A stretch of DNA of 64,000 nt from Deinococcus roseus (GCF_014646895.1 NZ_BMOD01000002.1:186001-250000), one strand, 5' to 3'; numbered from the stretch's first letter, positions 51,107 through 59,948 are shown. Notes: generated by a model not told the origin, from the sequence alone. Numbers and translations are program-made.

Positions 51107-51128
51107 GTTGAAGCCTTGTTGAAGCCTG
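51107..51128. repeat. 11-nt tandem repeat, two units
   Basis: GTTGAAGCCTT followed by GTTGAAGCCTG, 30 nt before the -10 of the next gene. Confidence 0.75.
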
Positions 51129-51170
51129 GGGTTTTCCCTTTCAGCAAACCGAAATGCTAAGCTGAACCTC

Positions 51171-51404
51171 ATGGATCAAGTGAGATTTGTTGCTGATGCC
51201 CAGCTTTTCGAAGGCAACCGTGTGCAATTTGACGAACTTCCCGAAACCGTTCAGGCCAGCCTGAAGGCCCAGCTCGGGAGTTTCGAGCTCTCCACCTACG
51301 ATGTGGTGATCCTGGAAAACGCCACGGTGAACGGCAAACCCCAGACCAGCCCTTACGTGGCCGTGCGCCTCGGGAGCATCAGTTCCATCAATCTTGAACC
51401 CTGA
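51171..51404 (+). CDS. Hypothetical 77-residue protein
   Basis: A small acidic protein with FDELPETVQASLKAQLG and a short beta part (YDVVILENATVNGK). Family not recognised. TAAGCT lies 7 nt before the ATG and a strong terminator follows, which support a real leaderless gene. Confidence 0.7.
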   Translation: MDQVRFVADAQLFEGNRVQFDELPETVQASLKAQLGSFELSTYDVVILENATVNGKPQTSPYVAVRLGSISSINLEP

Positions 51405-51417
51405 ATTCTAAAATTCA

Positions 51418-51450
51418 CATCCCAGAGCAACGCTCTGGGATGTTTTCTTT
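51418..51450 (+). terminator. Rho-independent terminator
   Basis: CATCCCAGAGC pairs with GCTCTGGGATG around AAC, followed by TTTTCTTTT. It may also end gatA from the other strand. Confidence 0.88.
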
Positions 51451-51451
51451 T

Positions 51452-52903
51452 CTAAGGTGCAACTTTCAGATAAGCCCCTGCAGTCACCCGTTCAAAGGCA
51501 TCGCTGACCGTGATCAGGCGCTCGTCTTTGAGGGCAGGTGCAATGAACTGGATCCCGATGGGGAGCCCTTTGCCCTCCACGGTTTCAAAACCTGCAGGAA
51601 CGCTGATGGCAGGCACACCTGCCAGGTTTATGCTGACGGTGTCCACATCGCTCTGGTACATGGCGACAGGATCGCTGGATTTCTCGCCAAATTTGAAAGC
51701 CGGGAAGGGACTGGTGGGGGTGACCAGCACATCGAAGTCCTGGAAGGCCCGCTGGAAGTCCTGGGCAATCAATTTGCGCACCTTCATGGCTTTGGAGTAA
51801 AAGGCATCGTAGTAACCGCTGGAGAGGGCGTAGGTGCCCATCAGGATGCGGCGCTTGACTTCGTGCCCGAAGTGCTCTCCACGGGTGCGGCTCATGCTGG
51901 TGTTGAATTCCTCGGCTGGAACGCGGCTGGAGTAGACCATGCCGTCGTAGCGGGCCAGGTTGGAGGAAGCCTCACTGGTGCAGATCAGGTAGTAGGCGGC
52001 AATGCCATACTCCAGGGTGGGCAGGGACACCTCGCTGAAGGTGGCCCCCAGGCTTTCCAGCACTTCACGGGTGCGGTCCAGAGCAGCCTGCACACCAGGG
52101 GTGTTTCCTGCTCCCAGGGATTCTTTGATGTAGGCAAAGCGCATGCCTTTGATGTCCTGACCCAGTGCGGAGGCAAAATCGGGTTTGACATCCAGACTGG
52201 TGGAATCCAGAGGATCGCGGCCACTGGTGGCATCCATCACCAGAGCGAGGTCTTTTGTGGAGAGGGCAAACGGTCCAATCTGGTCCAGGGAACTGGCAAA
52301 GGCCACCAGACCGTAACGGCTCATGCGGCCATAGGTGGGCTTCAGGGCCAGCGTTCCGGTGAAGGCGGCAGGAAGGCGCACACTGCCTCCGGTGTCACTG
52401 CCCAGAGAAATGGGGGTGAACCCTGCAGAAACGGCTGCAGCACTGCCTCCAGAGGATCCTCCGGGCACCCGTCCGTGGTCCCAGGGATTCACAGTGCACT
52501 TCAGGGCGCTGTTTTCGGTGCTGGAACCCATGGCGAATTCGTCCATGTTGACCTTGCCCACCGGAATGGCTCCGGCGGCCAGCAAACGGTCCACCACGGT
52601 GGCGGTGTAGGGACTGACGTAATTTTCCAGAATGCGGGAGGCACAGGTGGTGCGGGTGCCTTTCAAATTCATGTTGTCTTTGATGGCCACCGGAACGCCC
52701 GCCAGCGGTCCCACTGGACTTCCCAGGCGCACGGCTTCATCAATCTGGGCGGCACGGTTCAGGGCGAGGTCTTCGGTGAGGCTCACAAAGGCCTGAATTT
52801 CGGGGTCTTTTGCTTGAATGGTCTGCAGGGTCTGCTGTGCCACTTCCACAGCACTCAGCTCTCCAGCACGAATTTTTTGGGCGATTTCAGCAGCCGTAAG
52901 CAT
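51452..52903 (-). CDS. gatA: Asp/Glu-tRNA amidotransferase subunit A
   Basis: 483 residues, full-length amidase. The catalytic triad is Lys75 (AIKDN), Ser150 (GGSSGGS) and Ser174 (SDTGGS). With GatB and GatC it converts misacylated Asp-tRNA(Asn) or Glu-tRNA(Gln). GatB and GatC are not in the window. On its strand TATAGT lies 8 nt before the ATG. Confidence 0.95.
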   Translation of the reverse strand: MLTAAEIAQKIRAGELSAVEVAQQTLQTIQAKDPEIQAFVSLTEDLALNRAAQIDEAVRLGSPVGPLAGVPVAIKDNMNLKGTRTTCASRILENYVSPYTATVVDRLLAAGAIPVGKVNMDEFAMGSSTENSALKCTVNPWDHGRVPGGSSGGSAAAVSAGFTPISLGSDTGGSVRLPAAFTGTLALKPTYGRMSRYGLVAFASSLDQIGPFALSTKDLALVMDATSGRDPLDSTSLDVKPDFASALGQDIKGMRFAYIKESLGAGNTPGVQAALDRTREVLESLGATFSEVSLPTLEYGIAAYYLICTSEASSNLARYDGMVYSSRVPAEEFNTSMSRTRGEHFGHEVKRRILMGTYALSSGYYDAFYSKAMKVRKLIAQDFQRAFQDFDVLVTPTSPFPAFKFGEKSSDPVAMYQSDVDTVSINLAGVPAISVPAGFETVEGKGLPIGIQFIAPALKDERLITVSDAFERVTAGAYLKVAP

Positions 52904-52992
52904 ACCTGAACACTATACCACTGGCGTTTCTGGGGGTTGGAGGCACGTACAGAAAAGAGCAGAAGGCAACAACCCATGGCTGCTGAGGGCGC

Positions 52993-53099
52993 AGGGCCGA
53001 GCGCCGAGGGCAAAAGAAGGCTTTTGCTAAAGCTTTGCAGTGTTGAAATTTTGCCAAGGCTTTAGCACCCTACGCTCTTGGCCCTCGGCGCTCGGCCCT
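52993..53099. repeat. Best copy of the GCCGAGGGC inverted-repeat element
   Basis: Outer arms of 19 bp are perfect: AGGGCCGAGCGCCGAGGGC (52993-53011) and its exact complement at 53081-53099. Inside, a second perfect 9-bp pair TGCTAAAGC/GCTTTAGCA (53025-53033, 53059-53067) is nested. The DNA can form a long cruciform and the RNA a very stable hairpin. No coding capacity. It lies between the divergent starts of gatA and an SDR gene. Confidence 0.85.
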
Positions 53100-53162
53100 T
53101 TAGCATTCCTTGCCTTTCAGTTCCCTGTGTCACTTCACCCAATCCCCCCTCAGATGAAGGGC

Positions 53163-53168
53163 TACGTT
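53163..53168 (+). promoter_or_regulatory. -10 hexamer of the SDR gene, leaderless layout
   Basis: TACGTT ends 6 nt before ATG 53175. Confidence 0.45.
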
Positions 53169-53174
53169 AAAAAC

Positions 53175-53843
53175 ATGAAAGTCGCAGTGATCATTGGTGT
53201 GGGCGCAGGAATTGGGTATGCCGTGGCGGCCAAATTTGCCCGTGCAGGGTATCAGGTGGCGCTGGTGGCAAGGCAGGCAGAGAAGCTGGAGCAGTACAGC
53301 CAGCGCATTCAATCTTCGGGGTACCAGGCCCGGAGCTACAGTGCAGATGCAGGGAATCCTGAATCCCTGAAAGAGGTCTTGCAGCAGATCCAGCAGGAAC
53401 TGGGAGCTGTGGACACGCTGGTGTACAACGCAGCTTCCCACCATGCCGGGGAGCTGGTGACCCTTTCAGATGAGGCTTTTCTGGAGGATTACCGGGTGAA
53501 TGTGCTGGGGGCTTTTGTGGCGGTGCGCAGTGTGCTGGAAGGGATGCGCACCCTGGGGGGCGGCACCATCTTGCTGACGGGAGGTGGTCTGGCCCTGAAT
53601 CCCCAGAGTGGTCTGGGATCCCTCTCTCTGGGCAAGGCGGGTCTGAGGGGTCTGGCTTTGCTGCTGGCCGAGGAACTGCGGCCTTACAACATCCAGGTCA
53701 GCACCATCACCGTGATGGGTCTGGTCTCCCCCACCACGGCTTTTTCACCCAACCACATTGCCGACAAATTCTGGGAAATCCACCAGATGCCCGTACTGCC
53801 TGCAGAAGTGCAGATGGCTCCAGATCCTGAGCCCACGGTCTGA
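53175..53843 (+). CDS. Atypical short-chain dehydrogenase/reductase
   Basis: 222 residues. The cofactor loop is IIGVGAGIGYAVA and the NNAG-like segment reads YNAASH. The catalytic YxxxK is changed: Lys154 is kept (SLGKAGL) but position 150 is Leu instead of Tyr. The protein is also short for an SDR. It may be catalytically altered or use another residue. ATG 53175 is supported by TACGTT 6 nt upstream and by the Rossmann start; the longer frame runs into the repeat. Confidence 0.8.
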   Translation: MKVAVIIGVGAGIGYAVAAKFARAGYQVALVARQAEKLEQYSQRIQSSGYQARSYSADAGNPESLKEVLQQIQQELGAVDTLVYNAASHHAGELVTLSDEAFLEDYRVNVLGAFVAVRSVLEGMRTLGGGTILLTGGGLALNPQSGLGSLSLGKAGLRGLALLLAEELRPYNIQVSTITVMGLVSPTTAFSPNHIADKFWEIHQMPVLPAEVQMAPDPEPTV

Positions 53844-53855
53844 ACCTTTAAACCC

Positions 53856-54368
53856 TCAACCACGCAAAAATTCGGTGAGGCCTTCGAGTTCCAGGGCAGG
53901 CAGTTCTGTGAGGTCTTTCAGTCCAAATTCCAGCAGGAATTTCCCGGTGGTGCCGTACAGCAGGGGTTTGCCAATCACCTCTTTGCGGCCCACCACCTTG
54001 ATGAGTTCGCGTTCCTGCAGGGTGATCAGGCTGCTGGCACTGCTGCCGCGCATCAGTTCGATGTCTGCACGGGTGATGGGTTGTTTGTAGGCCACAATGG
54101 CCAGCACCTCCAGGGCCGCCTGGGACAGGGACGGCAGTGCTGGAGGTGCCATCAGGGGCTCCAAGGCAGGCACCAGTTCGGGGGCAACGATCAGGCGGTA
54201 TCCTCCGGCCACAGCTTCGATGGCCAGACCCACCTGCCTGAGGGTTGGACTGAGGTCCTGCATGCTGCGGTGTACGGCTTCTTCAGGAACCCCCACCAGA
54301 CGAGCAAGTTCCTGTACCCCCACAGGGCGTCCTGCAGCCAGCAGGGCTGCACCAATCACGTCAAGCAT
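53856..54368 (-). CDS. scpB: Chromosome segregation protein ScpB
   Basis: 170 residues made of two winged helices, with the typical ALEVLAIVAYKQPITRADIELMRG and LLYGTTGKFLLEFGL. ScpB is the kleisin-associated subunit of the SMC condensin. The start overlaps the tsaC stop by 8 nt. ScpA, often adjacent, is not here. Confidence 0.93.
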   Translation of the reverse strand: MLDVIGAALLAAGRPVGVQELARLVGVPEEAVHRSMQDLSPTLRQVGLAIEAVAGGYRLIVAPELVPALEPLMAPPALPSLSQAALEVLAIVAYKQPITRADIELMRGSSASSLITLQERELIKVVGRKEVIGKPLLYGTTGKFLLEFGLKDLTELPALELEGLTEFLRG

Positions 54369-54960
54369 TCAGGGCCTCCTCGATGTCCTGCAACGAAATG
54401 GGGCCTTGTCGCAGAATCTGGTGTTTCTCAAAGTCATAAACCGTGCTGGATTGCCCATGGCTGATTTCTCCGGGAAGAAGCACATCGTAGAGTTCATGCA
54501 GCTCCAGGGCCTGCTGCTGGCTGAGTGCGGGAGGTTGCTGACTGCGGTTCAGGGAACTGGCCAGCAGGTACCCACCGCAGGCCTGCAAGAGCGCCAGGGT
54601 GAGGGGATGGTCTGGCACCCTCACCCCCACTTTTCCATGGGGGGCCACCCAGATGGGAACACTGGAGACCGCTGGCACCACCACCGTGAGGGAGCCTGGG
54701 AAAAACCTTGCAGAGAGCCGCTCAAAACGAAGGTGATCGTTTTCATGCAAAGCGGCCAGTGTCCGGGCATGCTCCCTTGAAGCGCACAGCACCTGAGAGG
54801 GCTTGGAGGGGTCTCTGCCTTTGACCTGATAGAAGCGCTCCACCGCTGCAGCATTGAACGGGTCGCAGGCCAGCCCCCACACGGTTTCCGTGGGAATGGC
54901 CACCAGACCTCCTGCCTGCAGGGTTACAAAAGCTTGATGATTGACTGTGTCCTGATTCAT
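54361..54960 (-). CDS. tsaC: Threonylcarbamoyl-AMP synthase (YrdC/Sua5 family)
   Basis: 199 residues, the short YrdC form. IPTETVWGLACDPFN, KGRDPSKPSQVLC and FPGSLTVVVPA are the family motifs. The enzyme makes the threonylcarbamoyl-AMP used for t6A37 in tRNA. Its start codon lies 8 bp from the divergent pilC start. It is coupled to scpB. Confidence 0.92.
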   Translation of the reverse strand: MNQDTVNHQAFVTLQAGGLVAIPTETVWGLACDPFNAAAVERFYQVKGRDPSKPSQVLCASREHARTLAALHENDHLRFERLSARFFPGSLTVVVPAVSSVPIWVAPHGKVGVRVPDHPLTLALLQACGGYLLASSLNRSQQPPALSQQQALELHELYDVLLPGEISHGQSSTVYDFEKHQILRQGPISLQDIEEALNA

Positions 54961-54963
54961 ACT
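54934..54963 (+). promoter_or_regulatory. pilC promoter inside the 5' end of tsaC
   Basis: TTGATG (54934-54939), an 18-nt spacer and CATACT (54958-54963); the -10 overlaps the tsaC start codon on the other strand and lies 5 nt before the pilC ATG. Confidence 0.5.
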
Positions 54964-54968
54964 GAGAT

Positions 54969-56186
54969 ATGCCGACTTTCCAGTATAAGGTACGCTCAGG
55001 CAGTGGACAGGTCATCACCTCCACCATTGAGGCGGAAACCATCGACCAGGTACGCAACGCGCTGCGTCAACGCGGCTTTTTCATTGTGGACATCAAGGCT
55101 CCTGCCACGGGCCTCAATGCAGACATCAAAATCCCAGGCCTGGAACGGGCTCCCAGCCTCAAAGATGTGGCGATTTTCGCTCGGCAAATGGCCACCATGA
55201 TTCAGGCCGGTGTGCCCCTGATTCAGGCCCTGGTGATCCTGCAGAAACAAACCGAGAACAAGGGCATGCAGGAAGTCATCCGCAAGGTCCGTTCTGAAGT
55301 GGAGAGTGGTCTGTCCTTCTCTGAAGCACTGGCCAAATACCCCAAGGTGTTCAACCGGCTGTTTCTGAACCTGGTGCGTTCCGGTGAGGTGTCCGGTAAC
55401 CTGGAAGTGGTGCTGGACCGGGTCAGCGGTTTCTACGAAAAAGAACTGGAGCTGCGGGGCAAAATCAAGAATGCCCTGACCTATCCAGCCATCGTGCTGA
55501 CCTTTGCCATCGGGATCACCTATTTCCTGCTGACCACCATTGTTCCGCAATTCGCCAGCATCCTGACCCAGCTTGGCGCAGAACAACCCCCGCTCACCAA
55601 AGCACTGGTGGCCATCTCTGAGTTTTTGCAGCACCAGCTCTGGTTGCTCATCCTGATCGTTGCAGCAGCCGTGGTGGCATTCCGCATGTATTACCAGACC
55701 AAACAGGGCCGATGGAACATCGACACCATCAAACTGAAAATCCCGGTGTTTGGCACCCTGGCAAAGCGTTCCACCATTGCCACCTTCTCTCGCACCTTCG
55801 GTTTGCTGCTGTCCAGTGGGGTCAACATCATCGAGTCGCTGGACATCACCAAAGGCACTGCCAACAACGTGATTGTGGAGTCCTCGATTTCCAACGCCCA
55901 GCTGAGTGTGATGTCCGGGGATCCCATGTCCAACGCCCTGGCCACCTCTCCGGTCTTCCCTCCCATGGTGATCTCCATGATCAGCATCGGTGAGGAAGCA
56001 GGTGCGCTGGACCAGATGCTCAACAAGATCGCGGACTACTACGACCGTGAAGTCGAAGAAGCCATCAACTCGCTGACGGCAGCCATCGAGCCCATCATGA
56101 TCGTGGTGCTCGGGGGCATCGTGGGTTGCATCGTGGCGGGGATGTTCCTGCCCATGTTCTCCATCATCAACGCCCTCAGCAAATAA
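54969..56186 (+). CDS. pilC: Type IV pilus/type II secretion inner-membrane platform protein
   Basis: 405 residues with the tandem T2SF domains (about 70-195 and 275-400): FARQMATMIQAGVPLIQAL and FSRTFGLLLSSGVNIIESLD, each followed by conserved helices and SGEVSGNLE or GEEAGALDQML. Three membrane helices (about 173, 225, 380). It anchors the pilus assembly ATPases and can serve natural transformation in this group. The prepilin peptidase lies 2.6 kb further on. Confidence 0.94.
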   Translation: MPTFQYKVRSGSGQVITSTIEAETIDQVRNALRQRGFFIVDIKAPATGLNADIKIPGLERAPSLKDVAIFARQMATMIQAGVPLIQALVILQKQTENKGMQEVIRKVRSEVESGLSFSEALAKYPKVFNRLFLNLVRSGEVSGNLEVVLDRVSGFYEKELELRGKIKNALTYPAIVLTFAIGITYFLLTTIVPQFASILTQLGAEQPPLTKALVAISEFLQHQLWLLILIVAAAVVAFRMYYQTKQGRWNIDTIKLKIPVFGTLAKRSTIATFSRTFGLLLSSGVNIIESLDITKGTANNVIVESSISNAQLSVMSGDPMSNALATSPVFPPMVISMISIGEEAGALDQMLNKIADYYDREVEEAINSLTAAIEPIMIVVLGGIVGCIVAGMFLPMFSIINALSK

Positions 56187-56212
56187 ACCCCAGCCAAAAC
56201 CTTTCAAAGCAG

Positions 56213-56240
56213 AAGACCAGGACGCTGTCCTGGTCTTTTT
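56213..56240 (+). terminator. Rho-independent terminator
   Basis: AAGACCAGGAC pairs with GTCCTGGTCTT around a 3-nt loop, followed by TTT. Confidence 0.85.
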
Positions 56241-56242
56241 GT

Positions 56243-58039
56243 TCAGCCCTGATGCTGGTTCTGGGTGGGAGGATCTGCAACATCCCCCTCTGGCCTGGAC
56301 AGAGGGCTGACGGTCACACGGTTCTTGCCTGTGCGTTTGGAGTGGTACAGGGCTTCATCTGCAGCGTGAACCATCTGCTCGGGGCCCTCAACTTTGAAGT
56401 TGTTGGCGACCCCCAGGCTGAGCGTCACTTTCAAATCTGCATGCACCTGTTGCCAGGGGTGATTGGCCACCGTGCTGCGGATGCGTTCGGCCACCATGGT
56501 GGCATTGTGCAGGCTGGTGTGGGGCATCACCACCACAAATTCTTCACCCCCATAGCGGGCCACCACATCGCTGGTGCGCAGGGCCTGCAGCAGCAATTCG
56601 GCCAGTTTTTTCAGCACCACATCTCCAGTCTGGTGTGAAAAGCGGTCGTTGATGCCCTTGAAATTGTCGATGTCCATGATCAGCACGCTGAATTCCTGTT
56701 CCTGTTGCCGCATGGTCTGGAAGGTTTTTTCGCAGCATTCGTTGAGGTAACGCCGGTTGTACACCCCGGTCAGGCCGTCTTTTTCGGTGAGTTCCCGCAT
56801 GTGCTGGTTGGCTTCTTCCAGCTGGCTTTTTTTCTCCAGCAGGGCCTGCACTTCTTCCATGCGTTCCATCACCAGCTGTTCAAGCTGTGCGCTGCGCAGG
56901 CGTTCCAGTTCTGTTTCGTGCTGGGTGCGTTCCAGTTTGCGCTGGTAGGCCAGCACTTCCATTTGCCTGCTGGCTTCTTCGCTGCGCACCTCGCGGTCCA
57001 GATGGTAAAGAGCCTCCAGGTGCTGCAGGGCTTCAGGATAGCGTTCCATTTGCTTGAACACCCGCACCAGGACATCCAGGGCATCCAGCAGGTTCTCTTT
57101 GAAACCCAGTTCTTCAAAGCCTGCTCTTGCAGCCTGCAGGTGCAGCAAGGCATCTGCAAAATGGCCCTGGGCCAGCCGAATTTCTCCCAGGGTCAAGCAG
57201 GCATGGCAGATGGCTTCTTCGTTGTGCAACATCTGGGCGGTTTGCAGTGCCTGCAAACCACAGGCATGGGCCTCTGAGAACCGTCCCTCTTTCAGCAGGT
57301 AACGGGCCAGATAATCTTGCACTGAAGCCTGCTGGTTGACATTGGGATGCTGCTGCAGCAACATCTGTGCTTCCAGCAGGTGTTGCATTCCCTGTTGCAA
57401 CATTTGCTTGCGGTCTGTTTCGCTGGGCTGGGTGTCGGCGGCATTGAGCAGCAAACTGGCCTGATTGATCAACACCAGACAGAGTTCTGGAGGGTTGTTG
57501 AGTTCTCTTTGCAGGGCCTCTGCTTCCTGAAAAAGGTCTCTGGCCTCCTGGTGTTTCTGCTGTTGTTGCAGCAGCAAAGCCAGGTTGTTGAGCAGTTTTC
57601 CCCGGTACACCTGATCCTGGGCCAGGGTGGCCACTTCCAGGGCCTGGTTGTAATATTTGCAGGCCAGCGGCAAATCCCCCAGAATCTGATGGATGCCGCC
57701 CAGCACATTCAGGGTTCTGCGCCTTTCCAGCAGGCTGGCCTGTGCCAGCACATCATGGTGCTCCATCAGCAGTTCCAGAGCGGGGTACATCTGCTGTCCC
57801 TGAAACAGCAGGGTGGCCAGGTTGTTGAGGGCCAGGGGCAGATCCTGGAGTTGTCCTTGCTGCTGAATTCGCTTCACCACATCACGGGCCAGATCAACAG
57901 CAGGCTGGCTGAACAGGCCCGTCTGGATTTGTCGGCTGGCAATGCTCAGGGCACATGAAATCCAGTCTTCAGGCAGGGTCAGGGTGTCCAGGTGTTGAAG
58001 CAGCACTGCGGTGGACTCGCGCTCTGTCATGGTTTCCAT
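56243..58039 (-). CDS. TPR-GGDEF diguanylate cyclase
   Basis: 598 residues, no signal peptide or membrane helix. About residues 60-390 consist of TPR-like helical hairpins (LALNNLATLLFQGQQMYPALELL and similar). A coiled coil (about 395-445) links to a GGDEF domain (445-575) with active site YGGEEF and an upstream DIDNFKGINDRFSH metal site. It should make cyclic di-GMP. No inhibitory RxxD site was noted. TPR binding is likely the control input. Start 58039 or the ATG 9 nt later. Confidence 0.92.
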   Translation of the reverse strand: METMTERESTAVLLQHLDTLTLPEDWISCALSIASRQIQTGLFSQPAVDLARDVVKRIQQQGQLQDLPLALNNLATLLFQGQQMYPALELLMEHHDVLAQASLLERRRTLNVLGGIHQILGDLPLACKYYNQALEVATLAQDQVYRGKLLNNLALLLQQQQKHQEARDLFQEAEALQRELNNPPELCLVLINQASLLLNAADTQPSETDRKQMLQQGMQHLLEAQMLLQQHPNVNQQASVQDYLARYLLKEGRFSEAHACGLQALQTAQMLHNEEAICHACLTLGEIRLAQGHFADALLHLQAARAGFEELGFKENLLDALDVLVRVFKQMERYPEALQHLEALYHLDREVRSEEASRQMEVLAYQRKLERTQHETELERLRSAQLEQLVMERMEEVQALLEKKSQLEEANQHMRELTEKDGLTGVYNRRYLNECCEKTFQTMRQQEQEFSVLIMDIDNFKGINDRFSHQTGDVVLKKLAELLLQALRTSDVVARYGGEEFVVVMPHTSLHNATMVAERIRSTVANHPWQQVHADLKVTLSLGVANNFKVEGPEQMVHAADEALYHSKRTGKNRVTVSPLSRPEGDVADPPTQNQHQG

Positions 58040-58080
58040 TGTGCCATGCGGGTCCCTGCTGAATCCTGAAAGACCCTGAT

Positions 58081-58746
58081 CTACAGTTCGCTCACAGGCA
58101 CAAACCGCACACCATCCCCTGCAGCAAGCACGGCAGGAGGGTTTCTGTGGGCGTCAAACAACCTGAAGGCTGTGCGACCAATGATCTGCCAGCCTCCTGG
58201 CAGATCCAGCGGATAAATTCCAGTTTGTTTTCCAGCCAGCCCCACACTTCCTGCAGGAACCTTCAGGCGAGGGATGGCTTTGCGGGGCACCTTCAGGCGG
58301 TCATCCAGCCCACTCAGGTAAGGAAAACCAGGCATGAAACCCAGCATCTGCACCGTGTAGATGGGGGTGCTGTGCAGTTCAATCACCTGTGCCTCCGTGA
58401 GGTTCACGTGGAAAGCCACTTCAGGCAGGTCCAGGGCGTACTGTGGGGCATAACACACCGGAATGTCCACCACCCGGGGTGCAGGCAGCGGGGTGGTGGA
58501 CAGGTCTGCCAGCCGTGCTGCAATGGCTTCTCGCATGACCTGAAAACCTCCAGCATAAAACACCGTGAGGGTCAGGTAGGCAGGCACGCATTCCTGAAAC
58601 CCTGCAGGCGGATCCTGTTGCAACAGCATCTGCAAGGCCCGGATCTGCCCTGTGACTGCAGCAGAAGGCTGGTCTGCGAAATACACTTCCAGCACCTGTT
58701 CTGCCAGGCGCGTGATCTGCACTTCAGGTGGGGATTCTGGCGGCAT
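58081..58746 (-). CDS. pxpB: 5-oxoprolinase subunit PxpB (KipI-like)
   Basis: 221 residues. PVCYAPQYALDLPEVAFHVNLTEAQVIELHSTPIYTVQMLGFMPGFPYLSGL and KVPAGSVGLAGKQTGIYPLDLPGGWQIIGRT are the KipI/PxpB signatures. PxpB works with PxpA and PxpC to cleave 5-oxoproline, a damaged glutamine product. Neither partner is adjacent. Its start abuts the pilD stop. Confidence 0.92.
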   Translation of the reverse strand: MPPESPPEVQITRLAEQVLEVYFADQPSAAVTGQIRALQMLLQQDPPAGFQECVPAYLTLTVFYAGGFQVMREAIAARLADLSTTPLPAPRVVDIPVCYAPQYALDLPEVAFHVNLTEAQVIELHSTPIYTVQMLGFMPGFPYLSGLDDRLKVPRKAIPRLKVPAGSVGLAGKQTGIYPLDLPGGWQIIGRTAFRLFDAHRNPPAVLAAGDGVRFVPVSEL

Positions 58747-59844
58747 TCAGACGTACCAGTGCATCACCAGGGCCACCACAATCCCACAGGTGATGAAGGG
58801 AGCCAGCGGAAGCTGCTTTTCCTTGAACACCACACGGGACAGCAGACCAAAGAAAATGCCCGTGACAGCCATCACGATCATGCCCTTCCAGAGCCCGGTG
58901 ATGCCCAGAAAAGCACCCATCACGGCGGCCAGCATCACATCACCAAAACCCACAGCAATGGGGTCAAACTGGTCATCATCGATGAGTTCGCGGGTGGACC
59001 AGTACAGGGCCTGGGCCAGCACCGCAATGCCTGCAGAAGTCAGGGCATTCAGCACCGTCTGGGGGTGGGTAAAATAATTGTTTTCCAGCGAGAGCACCAC
59101 CACCACCAGCAGGGCAGGCAGGGTCAGGAAGTCGGGAATGCGCACCACCCGTTTGAAGATCAGGTTCAGGGCCACCAGCAGCACCACGGCACCGGCACCC
59201 CACCAGACCCCAAAAGCTGCGCCAACCACAGCAGCCACGTTGACGGTCATGAAACCAATGGGGTGTTCGGGGAAACGGGGCTCTTTGAAGGCCCGCATCA
59301 CCCAGCTTCCGTAATTGTTGGCCAGCACAAAACCCCCTGCCCCCAGACACATGGCCTGCAATGCATTCAGGACCGAGGGGAAGTGCAGGGCAGGATAAAG
59401 CACCCCTCCCAGGCAAACGGTCAGCAGTCCCAGAGGAACCAGCAGCAGGACCTGTTTGAATTCGATGGTTCGGGTTTCGAAGTCAATCACAGCAAAAACC
59501 ACCAGGGTGGCGACAATCAGGCAGGAAAGCAAAGTCACCACGGGATAGAGCGTGATGGGAAAGGCATATCCCACGGCAGCGAAACCCAGCGCAGTGATGA
59601 GTTCCACCCAGAAATACCTTGGAGCAATGCGTTTCTGGCAATGGGCACATTTTCTGTCCAGGGTGAAATAAGACACCAGGGGAAGCTGCTCATTCAGGCT
59701 GAGGGGGTGTTTGCAGCTTTCGTGCATGCAATGCGAAGGACCGTTTAAAGCCAGACCTCTGGGAAGACGGAAGATCAGGCGGTTGAGCCAGCCACTGACC
59801 AGGGCTCCCAGCACAAAAAACAAAACAGCATGGATGTATGGCAT
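58747..59844 (-). CDS. pilD: Prepilin peptidase/N-methyltransferase
   Basis: 365 residues with about eight membrane helices. The N-terminal methyltransferase part has zinc cysteines (CMHESC and CAHC). The peptidase aspartates lie in AVIDFETRTIEF and VGFGDVMLAA (the usual GxGDxKL changed to GFGDVML). It cleaves and methylates type IV prepilins. Its stop directly touches the pxpB start, an odd pairing. Confidence 0.9.
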   Translation of the reverse strand: MPYIHAVLFFVLGALVSGWLNRLIFRLPRGLALNGPSHCMHESCKHPLSLNEQLPLVSYFTLDRKCAHCQKRIAPRYFWVELITALGFAAVGYAFPITLYPVVTLLSCLIVATLVVFAVIDFETRTIEFKQVLLLVPLGLLTVCLGGVLYPALHFPSVLNALQAMCLGAGGFVLANNYGSWVMRAFKEPRFPEHPIGFMTVNVAAVVGAAFGVWWGAGAVVLLVALNLIFKRVVRIPDFLTLPALLVVVVLSLENNYFTHPQTVLNALTSAGIAVLAQALYWSTRELIDDDQFDPIAVGFGDVMLAAVMGAFLGITGLWKGMIVMAVTGIFFGLLSRVVFKEKQLPLAPFITCGIVVALVMHWYV

Positions 59845-59948
59845 TCTGCAGACATTGTACCCACATTGGCCGCAGGACCCCTGCTGTCCATCTGTTTTGC
59901 GCCAATTCTTGGTTTTTTTTCAGCTGAAGGGCATACAATACCCCTGTT

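Noticed and set aside
51440..52909. 489-codon open frame antisense to gatA
   Set aside because: Same reason: shadow of a long, codon-biased gene.
54996..56207. 403-codon open frame antisense to pilC
   Set aside because: Shadow frame with repetitive His/Asp composition.
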